Shown here: positions 3,714-9,356 of the stretch, piece after piece
How positions within the stretch are numbered: position 1 is the first letter of the stretch
How the letters are laid out: the number at the start of each line of letters is the position of its first letter
DNA from: Coprococcus sp.
Lineage (GTDB): Bacteria; Bacillota; Clostridia; Lachnospirales; Lachnospiraceae
Direction of reading: 5' to 3'
Assembly: GCA_016296785.1 (NCBI GenBank)
Contig: JAEDHX010000073.1
Span: 1-9,356, forward strand
Length of the DNA stretch: 9,356 nucleotides
The notes under the pieces: generated by a model
What the model was told of the DNA's origin: nothing
The model's database searches: none
What the model saw: the letters and a program-made list of their open reading frames with translations, nothing else
Translations under genes and position numbers: made by a program

Positions 3714-5749
3714 TACGGGCAGCAATGGATTATGCGGCAGATTTGAAGCAGCTTGATGATGCAAAGACAAATCTGCAAAAGGTAAGGGATATTCTTGCGG
3801 CAGTGCCGCAGATACGCGAAGATTTTGAGAATCCGACTGTATCATTGGAAAAGAAGCATCTGGTTATTGAACATGTATTTCCAAAGGAAATCCGTAATTT
3901 TTTGAAGCTGTTGTGTGACAACGGCGATTTTTCGATGCTCAAAGAAATTGAAGAGGCTTATTTGCAGCTTCTTAATACACCGGAGAGGGTAGATGAGAAG
4001 GCAACTCTTATATATGTGACTCCGCCTTCCGAGGAGCAGCTTGCCGGTATTCGTAAGTTTTTGATAAAAGAGAGCAATAATCCTGATGTGGAAATTGTAT
4101 GCAGCGAGGATGAGTCAATTGGCAGCGGATTTATTCTGCGCGTCGGTAATAAGGAGTTTGACTGGAGCGAACAGGGACGAATGGAACAGCTCCAAAGAAA
4201 GCTTCAGAATTCCTTTGCGGGCAAGAAAGCTAATACTATAAGTGAAGAGCATATTATTTCTATTCTTCGTACAGATATTCATGAGTTTGAGCTTGAGGCA
4301 AAGAATAAGGAAATAGGTGTTGTAAACTGGGTTGGTGACGGAATTGCAAATGTTGACGGAATTGACCATGCATTTTATGGCGAGATTGTCTTATTTGACT
4401 GTGGCATTAAGGGAATGGTACTTGATGTCAGAAGAGATGAAATAGGTGTAATACTATTTGGCCGAGATAAGGATGTTAAGGAAGGCAGCCGTGTAACCCG
4501 TACAGGAAAAATGGCAGGCATGCCTGTTGGTGAAGGCTTCCTTGGAAGAATTGTGGATGCACTTGGTAATCCTATAGATGGACAGGGAGATATTGCACAG
4601 GAGGGATACAGACCTGTAGAAAATCCTGCACCCGGTATTGTTGACCGAGAATCTGTATCTGTACCAATGGAAACAGGTATTTTGTCTATTGATTCCATGT
4701 TCCCTATTGGACGTGGACAAAGAGAGCTTATTATTGGTGACAGGCAGACAGGAAAGACCTCCATTGCAATAGATACAATCCTCAATCAGAAGGGTAAGGA
4801 TGTTGTTTGTATATATGTTGCAATAGGCCAGAAGGCATCAACTATTGCAAAGCTTGTAAATACATTAAAGATAAATGATGCAATGGAATATACTACAGTT
4901 GTATGTGCAACGGCAGCGACTCCGGCGCCACTTCAGTATATTGCGCCATATTCAGCTACGGCACTTGCGGAGTATTTCATGTATCAGGGAAGAGATGTTC
5001 TTATTGTATATGATGATTTGTCAAAGCATGCAGTTGCATATCGTGCAATTTCTCTTTTGCTTGAGCGTTCACCGGGACGTGAGGCATATCCCGGAGATGT
5101 ATTCTATCTGCATTCAAGGTTGCTTGAACGTTCTTCAAGAATTACTAAGGCAGCAGGTGGCGGTTCAATAACGGCACTTCCTATTATTGAAACGCAGGCA
5201 GGAGATGTATCGGCATATATACCTACAAATGTAATTTCAATAACAGATGGTCAGATTTATCTTGAAAGTGAGCTGTTCTTTGCAGGTCAAAGACCGGCTG
5301 TTAATGTTGGACTCTCTGTTTCCCGTGTAGGTGGTGCGGCACAGACTAAGGCAATGAAGAAGGCAGCAGGAAGTATTCGTATTGATTTGGCACAGTTTAG
5401 GGAGATGGAGGTATTCACCCAGTTCTCTGCTGACCTTGATGAAGGTACAAAGAAACAGCTTGCACATGGAAACGCACTTATGGAGCTGTTAAAACAGCCG
5501 CTTGGTCATCCGTTTTCAATGGCAGAGCAGGTTATTACGCTGGTTGCTGCGAATGCACATATATTCAGTGACCTTACAATAGACAAAATTAAATCCTTCC
5601 GTCTTATGATGCTTGAGGATTTCTCAGCAAATCATGCTGACATAATCGAAAGACTTAATTCTACAAAGGATTTGGCTGATGATACTAGAGAGGCTATAGT
5701 CTTAGCTGCGTCAGAGTTTAAGAACAGGTTTTTGTCAGAGGAAGAATAG
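3710..5749 (+). CDS. atpH-atpA: Fused F1 ATP synthase delta-alpha subunit
   Basis: This is one uninterrupted 679-codon frame joining two normally separate subunits. Residues ~1-168 are delta (OSCP-like): an N-terminal helical domain, L-L-C-D-N-G-D-F near 67-74, and the C-terminal I-G-S-G-F-I-L-R-V-G and G-R-M-E-Q-L motifs (137-161). Residues ~175-679 are a full-length alpha: N-terminal helix, V-G-D-G-I-A (208-213), P-loop GDRQTGKT (343-350), V-Y-D-D-L-S (433-438), and the arginine finger R539 in V-S-R-V-G-G. Alpha provides non-catalytic nucleotide sites and completes the catalytic ones in alpha3beta3. The start is GTG in a GTGA overlap with atpF; ATG 3725 is possible. Delta's first helix looks ~10 residues short compared with E. 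coli. No stop or separate alpha start lies at the junction, and the nearest internal Met is at 4181. Both domain identities are secure; whether the chain stays whole is unknown. Confidence 0.93.
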   Translation: MIRAAMDYAADLKQLDDAKTNLQKVRDILAAVPQIREDFENPTVSLEKKHLVIEHVFPKEIRNFLKLLCDNGDFSMLKEIEEAYLQLLNTPERVDEKATLIYVTPPSEEQLAGIRKFLIKESNNPDVEIVCSEDESIGSGFILRVGNKEFDWSEQGRMEQLQRKLQNSFAGKKANTISEEHIISILRTDIHEFELEAKNKEIGVVNWVGDGIANVDGIDHAFYGEIVLFDCGIKGMVLDVRRDEIGVILFGRDKDVKEGSRVTRTGKMAGMPVGEGFLGRIVDALGNPIDGQGDIAQEGYRPVENPAPGIVDRESVSVPMETGILSIDSMFPIGRGQRELIIGDRQTGKTSIAIDTILNQKGKDVVCIYVAIGQKASTIAKLVNTLKINDAMEYTTVVCATAATPAPLQYIAPYSATALAEYFMYQGRDVLIVYDDLSKHAVAYRAISLLLERSPGREAYPGDVFYLHSRLLERSSRITKAAGGGSITALPIIETQAGDVSAYIPTNVISITDGQIYLESELFFAGQRPAVNVGLSVSRVGGAAQTKAMKKAAGSIRIDLAQFREMEVFTQFSADLDEGTKKQLAHGNALMELLKQPLGHPFSMAEQVITLVAANAHIFSDLTIDKIKSFRLMMLEDFSANHADIIERLNSTKDLADDTREAIVLAASEFKNRFLSEEE

Positions 5750-5765
5750 ATAACGGAGGAAAGCT

Positions 5766-6716
5766 ATGGCGAATGCAAGAGAAATTTCCACCCGAATAAA
5801 GAGTATCAAGGATACGATGAAGATTACAAAGGCGATGTATATGATGTCGTCCATGAAGCTTAGAAAGGCAAAACAAAAGCTAGAGAATACTGAACCATAT
5901 TTTTATGGGCTTCAGGAGCAGATTTCTGATATTTTATTGCATTTTCCTGATATGCAGCATTTGTTTTTTGATAACCGTGGTAAGGATTTGTTAGAGGATA
6001 AGAAACGCCGTGCATTTATCGTGATTACAGGAGATAAGGGCATGGCCGGTGCATATAACCACAATGTTATTAAGAAGGCTCAGGAACTGATTGACGAAGC
6101 TGATTCTTACAGATTATTTGTCGTAGGCGAATTAGGAAGACATTTTTTTGCAAGTCAGGGGTACAAGCTTGAGGATAATTTTTGTTATTCTGCTAATAAC
6201 CCATCCATTCATCGTGCCAGAATGATAACTGAGAATATAGTTGAACGATATAAGAACGAAGAATTTGATGAGGTATATGTAGTATTTACCGGTATGGTGA
6301 ACAGTATAAAGGAAGAGGTTATCGTACAGGAGATTCTTCCGCTTAAGACTCATCAGTTTATTAAGAATGAATTACTTGAGCAATCACAGAAGGGTTTAGG
6401 TAATTCAGATAAGGAAGTGGCTATGGAGGCCGATGACTGGTTTCTTATATATCCTTCACCAAGGAAGGTACTTGAGAAGCTGGTTTATAACTATGTAACG
6501 GGATTTGTGTATGGTGCGCTTGTTGAGTCCTCTGCCAGCGAGGAAAATGCGCGTATGATGGCCATGCAGTCGGCAACGGATAACGCAAACGAGATGCTAA
6601 GAGAGCTACAGGTAGAGTATAACCGTATAAGACAGGCTGCAATAACACAAGAGATTACAGAGGTTATTGGTGGTGCTAAGGCGCTTAGAAATAAAAAGAA
6701 GAAGCAAGCGAGGTGA
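5766..6716 (+). CDS. atpG: F1 ATP synthase subunit gamma
   Basis: Gamma is the central rotor shaft coupling c-ring rotation to the catalytic beta subunits. The N-terminal coiled-coil helix is clear (E-I-S-T-R-I-K-S-I-K, 6-15, and K-I-T-K-A-M, 19-24), as is the C-terminal one (S-A-T-D-N-A, 269-274, and Y-N-R-I-R-Q-A-A-I-T-Q-E-I, 285-297). The middle carries V-I-T-G-D-K-G-M-A-G-A-Y-N, the counterpart of the usual D-R-G-L-C-G-G-x-N. At 316 residues it is about 25-30 longer than most bacterial gammas. The excess appears mainly in an acidic/polar stretch around residues 196-226, before Y-P-S-P-R-K-V. GGAGG (5755-5759) lies 6 bases before the ATG, 16 bases after the delta-alpha stop. Confidence 0.95.
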   Translation: MANAREISTRIKSIKDTMKITKAMYMMSSMKLRKAKQKLENTEPYFYGLQEQISDILLHFPDMQHLFFDNRGKDLLEDKKRRAFIVITGDKGMAGAYNHNVIKKAQELIDEADSYRLFVVGELGRHFFASQGYKLEDNFCYSANNPSIHRARMITENIVERYKNEEFDEVYVVFTGMVNSIKEEVIVQEILPLKTHQFIKNELLEQSQKGLGNSDKEVAMEADDWFLIYPSPRKVLEKLVYNYVTGFVYGALVESSASEENARMMAMQSATDNANEMLRELQVEYNRIRQAAITQEITEVIGGAKALRNKKKKQAR

Positions 6717-6724
6717 GATAAAGC

Positions 6725-8119
6725 ATGATAGAGAATAAGGGAAAAATTGTTCAGGTATCAGGCCCTGTTGTTGATGTAGAATTTGCTGACGGCAATTTGC
6801 CTTCAATAAGGGATGCATTATATGTAATGAACAATAATAAAAAATGTGTGATGGAGGTATCACAGCACGTAGGTCATAATGTAGTTCGTTGTATCATGCT
6901 TGCTGCAAGTGAGGGATTATGCAGAGATATGGAGGTCGTAGCGACAGGAGACGGAATAAGCGTTCCTGTTGGAGAATGTACCCTTGGAAGATTATTCAAT
7001 GTGCTTGGTGAAACACTTGATGATAAAGAGAGTCTTGAGAATGAAGAGCATTGGTGTATTCATAGGGAGCCACCTTCATTTGCAGAACAGAGTCCTGTTG
7101 CTTCAATGCTTATTACAGGTATTAAGGTTATTGATTTGCTTGCACCTTATGCAAAAGGTGGAAAAATAGGCTTGTTTGGTGGCGCCGGTGTTGGTAAGAC
7201 TGTTTTGATTCAGGAGCTTATTCATAATATAGCGACTGTAAGCGGTGGTTATTCTATATTCACTGGTGTAGGAGAGCGTTCGAGGGAAGGAAATGACCTT
7301 TGGAATGAGATGAAGGAATCCGGCGTACTTGATAAGACTGCTCTTGTATTTGGCCAGATGAATGAGTCGCCGGGTGCACGTATGAGAGTAGCAGAGACAG
7401 GACTTACTATGGCTGAGTATTTCAGAGATGTTAATAAACAGGATGTATTGCTGTTTATAGATAATATATTCCGTTTTATCCAGGCGGGCTCAGAGGTATC
7501 TGCACTTCTTGGACGTATGCCTTCAGCAGTTGGATATCAGCCAACTCTAGCAAATGAGCTGGGCGAGCTTCAGGAGCGTATTGCATCTACTAAGGATGGT
7601 TCTGTTACATCTGTACAGGCTGTATATGTGCCTGCAGATGACCTTACTGATCCTGCTCCCGCGACAACCTTCTCACATCTTGATGCAACTACTGTTCTTT
7701 CGCGTAAGATAGTTGAGCAGGGTATTTATCCTGCAGTTGACCCACTTGAATCAACATCAAGAATTCTTGAGCCGGACGTTGTGGGAGAAGAGCATTATAA
7801 TGTTGCAAGAAGAGTTCAGGAAACTCTTCAGAAATATAAGGAGTTGCAGGATATTATTGCCATTCTTGGTATGGAGGAGCTTTCTGATGAGGATAAGCAG
7901 ACAGTATATCGTGCAAGGAAGGTACAGAGATTCTTGTCACAGCCATTTCATGTTGCAGAGAATTTCACAAATGTTAAAGGTGTATTTGTTCCTATATCAG
8001 AAACAATACGAGGATTTAAGGCAATTTTAGATGGCGAGATGGATGAATATCCGGAGGCAGCTTTCTTTAATGTCGGAACTATAGATGATGTAAAGCGTAA
8101 GGCTGAATCATTAAAATAG
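6725..8119 (+). CDS. atpD: F1 ATP synthase subunit beta (catalytic)
   Basis: Beta carries the three catalytic sites of ATP synthesis and hydrolysis. The 464 residues include the N-terminal barrel, P-loop GGAGVGKT (152-159), the catalytic Glu in G-V-G-E-R-S-R-E-G (E184), Walker B L-L-F-I-D-N (242-247), the adenine-site Tyr335 in G-I-Y-P-A-V-D-P, and the gamma-contacting E-E-L-S-D-E-D loop (384-390, the DELSEED equivalent). The usually invariant M-N-E-P-P-G-A-R reads M-N-E-S-P-G-A-R here (S215). Length is typical. The ribosome site AGGTGA (6711-6716) overlaps the atpG stop, 8 bases before the ATG, indicating coupled translation. Confidence 0.97.
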   Translation: MIENKGKIVQVSGPVVDVEFADGNLPSIRDALYVMNNNKKCVMEVSQHVGHNVVRCIMLAASEGLCRDMEVVATGDGISVPVGECTLGRLFNVLGETLDDKESLENEEHWCIHREPPSFAEQSPVASMLITGIKVIDLLAPYAKGGKIGLFGGAGVGKTVLIQELIHNIATVSGGYSIFTGVGERSREGNDLWNEMKESGVLDKTALVFGQMNESPGARMRVAETGLTMAEYFRDVNKQDVLLFIDNIFRFIQAGSEVSALLGRMPSAVGYQPTLANELGELQERIASTKDGSVTSVQAVYVPADDLTDPAPATTFSHLDATTVLSRKIVEQGIYPAVDPLESTSRILEPDVVGEEHYNVARRVQETLQKYKELQDIIAILGMEELSDEDKQTVYRARKVQRFLSQPFHVAENFTNVKGVFVPISETIRGFKAILDGEMDEYPEAAFFNVGTIDDVKRKAESLK

Positions 8120-8155
8120 ACGGATAATTGTTTGTTACTTTGAGAGGATGGTTAG

Positions 8156-8569
8156 ATGAATACATTTACTTTAAAAGTAATTGCGTGTGACAGGGTTTTT
8201 TATGAAGGTCCATGTGAGATAATGAAATTTCCGGGGTATGATGGTCAGATGGCTGTTATGGCCCATCATGAGAATATGACAACTTCTATTGAGGTTGGTG
8301 AGATTCAATTTCGTACTCCTGATGGAGTAAATCATGTGGCTATTGTTTCTGATGGCCTTATTCAGGTCAAGAATAATCAGGTAAATGTTATTGTTTATTC
8401 GGCAGAACGCCCTGATGAAATCGATGCATTCCGTGCTCAGGCAGCTAAAGAGAGAGCACTTGAGCAGATGCAGCAAAAACAAAGTATTATAGAATACCAC
8501 ATTTCAAGAGCCTCGCTTTCAAGGGCTATGGCAAGGCTCTCAGGTCATGACAGGTATGTATCAAAATAA
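8156..8569 (+). CDS. atpC: F1 ATP synthase subunit epsilon
   Basis: Epsilon sits at the foot of gamma, touches the c-ring and can inhibit hydrolysis. The 137 residues show the N-terminal beta sandwich (about 1-83; F-P-G-Y-D-G at 25-30 is the usual F/L-P-G-x-x-G turn) and a C-terminal helical hairpin (about 86-132). The start of the hairpin, I-D-A-F-R-A (89-94) with R100 further on, fits the I/L-D-x-x-R-A motif known to bind ATP in Bacillus-type epsilon. The usual G-H-x-P after the turn is replaced by H-H-E-N (37-40). GAGAGG (8142-8147) lies 8 bases before the ATG; an in-frame alternative is not supported. It is the last gene of the operon. Confidence 0.92.
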   Translation: MNTFTLKVIACDRVFYEGPCEIMKFPGYDGQMAVMAHHENMTTSIEVGEIQFRTPDGVNHVAIVSDGLIQVKNNQVNVIVYSAERPDEIDAFRAQAAKERALEQMQQKQSIIEYHISRASLSRAMARLSGHDRYVSK

Positions 8570-8586
8570 TAATAGCTTATGTAAAT

Positions 8587-8635
8587 GACAGGACTATTTA
8601 TCTGCATCAACACAGATGATGGTCTTGTCTTTTTT
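8587..8635 (+). terminator. Terminator of the atp operon, inside the convergent gene's 3' end
   Basis: Bases 8587-8598 pair with 8618-8629 (12 bp including three G-U). After one bulged T, ATCTG (8600-8604) pairs with CAGAT (8613-8617) around an 8-base loop. Six T (8630-8635) follow directly. The T run is on the plus strand, so it serves the atp operon. It overlaps the last ~42 bases of the minus-strand DeoR-family gene, whose stop codon lies in the left arm. On the minus strand the same stem lacks a good T run. Confidence 0.8.
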
Positions 8636-9346
8636 ATATGCCTCCGGTATATCTCCTGCTGTTATTATGCAGGCATTTTTATATTCGGCAAAACAAACTG
8701 ATGCTGTAAGGTCAAATTTTGTGTGATCACATAGTACGTATGGAGATAAACTCCTTGAAAGAGCGCACTCTTTTATTTTCGCTTCTTCAGGGTCAGGAGT
8801 TGTAAATCCGTCTGAATGGTTAACGGCATTAGTTCCAAAGAAACCTATAGAAAAATGATATTTCATCAAAGCTTCGTAGCAATCACTTCCAACAAGCGCT
8901 TCTGTCATAGATTTCAGACGTCCGCCTGTAAGATATACCTGGTATCCTTTTGATGCGAGCTTTTGTGCATGAGCTACTGCATTTGTTACAAAGGATACAT
9001 TAGGAGTATCAATATAATCAATAATATAAGAAGTGGTTGTACCTGAATCTAGAAATACTAAATCATTTGCGTGAATAAGAGAAGCAGCATATTTGGCAAT
9101 CGCTCTCTTGTCTTCAACATTCTCATTCTCACGTTCTGCAACCTTGTTATCATAAGCAATTTGTTTCTTGAGGGATACTGCACCACCATGAACCTTAGAT
9201 ATAAGGCCTTTGCCGTTCATCTCAGTTAGGTCTCTCCTGATAGTTGCTTCTGATGCATCAAATAACTGCATAAGCGTTGTTGTGCTTACTGCATGGTTTT
9301 TATTTATATATTCAAGTATGGATGCTTGTCTTTCTGTTGGTAACAT
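8594..9346 (-). CDS. DeoR/GlpR-family transcriptional regulator
   Basis: This is a 250-residue cytoplasmic DNA-binding protein, normal length for the family. The N-terminal winged helix-turn-helix occupies about residues 5-57: T-E-R-Q-A-S-I-L-E-Y-I, then S-E-A-T-I-R-R-D-L as recognition helix and V-H-G-G-A-V as the wing. The rest is the DeoRC sugar-phosphate sensor domain: D-S-G-T-T-T (100-105), T-N-A (121-123), L-T-G-G (139-142), F-G-T-N-A-V (170-175) and C-D-H-T-K-F (206-211). Such proteins usually repress a neighbouring sugar or sugar-phosphate operon, often fructose, released by a phosphorylated sugar. The genes beyond 9356 would show which. GGAGGAG (9350-9356) lies 3 bases before the ATG at the window edge, so the gene is complete but its promoter is outside. 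A link to atp control is not indicated. It is convergent with atpC. Confidence 0.92.
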   Translation of the reverse strand: MLPTERQASILEYINKNHAVSTTTLMQLFDASEATIRRDLTEMNGKGLISKVHGGAVSLKKQIAYDNKVAERENENVEDKRAIAKYAASLIHANDLVFLDSGTTTSYIIDYIDTPNVSFVTNAVAHAQKLASKGYQVYLTGGRLKSMTEALVGSDCYEALMKYHFSIGFFGTNAVNHSDGFTTPDPEEAKIKECALSRSLSPYVLCDHTKFDLTASVCFAEYKNACIITAGDIPEAYKKDKTIICVDADK

Positions 9347-9356
9347 ATGCTCCTCC

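Noticed and set aside
4375..4785. Long minus-strand frame (136 codons) opposite alpha
   Set aside because: It is antisense to highly conserved alpha coding sequence, with no ribosome site and a low-complexity Ser/Pro/Ile composition typical of shadow frames.
3710..5749. Delta-alpha fusion as a frameshift or missed-stop artefact
   Set aside because: Both domains lie in one continuous frame, and the junction lacks the remains of a stop, ribosome site or alpha ATG that an artefact would be expected to leave. Confirmation by reads is still listed as a check.
8594..9346. The DeoR-family protein as regulator of the atp operon
   Set aside because: It is convergent with atpC, and its family normally controls sugar genes next to its own 5' end, which lie outside the window.

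Overview
The window carries the structural genes of an F1Fo ATP synthase operon from a low-GC Gram-positive anaerobe. AT-rich codon use, strong GGAGG-type ribosome sites, TGnTATAAT promoters and the wording of the alpha and beta subunits suggest a clostridial organism, probably Lachnospiraceae. That placement is inference by eye, not by database search.

Bases 1-1235 are a degraded accessory stretch. There is an unassigned ~350 bp region with three hairpin/terminator-like elements and a strong extended -10 promoter. It is followed by a headless GNAT acetyltransferase remnant, an intact Cys-rich DUF3795-type gene, a second headless coding fragment, and a perfect 32-bp-arm inverted repeat. Bases 1163-2051 hold an unrecognised lipoprotein gene with its own promoter.

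Bases 2127-8635 are the atp operon, in the order atpB (a), atpE (c), atpF (b), a fused atpH-atpA (delta-alpha), atpG (gamma), atpD (beta), atpC (epsilon). No atpI lies upstream of atpB. The genes are tightly spaced: a GTGA start/stop overlap joins b to delta-alpha, and the atpD ribosome site overlaps the atpG stop. The exception is the 113-bp atpB-atpE gap, which contains four tandem 17-bp repeats. The operon ends in a strong hairpin-plus-T-run terminator lying inside the 3' end of a convergent DeoR-family regulator gene (8594-9346, minus strand).

Together the products make a complete proton-type rotary ATP synthase: the a/c/b membrane sector and the alpha/beta/gamma/delta/epsilon catalytic sector. 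The most unusual point is the 679-codon delta-alpha fusion. It creates a stoichiometry problem, because F1 has three alpha subunits but normally one delta. Second are the 17-bp repeats just upstream of the c-subunit gene, the subunit needed in the highest copy number.
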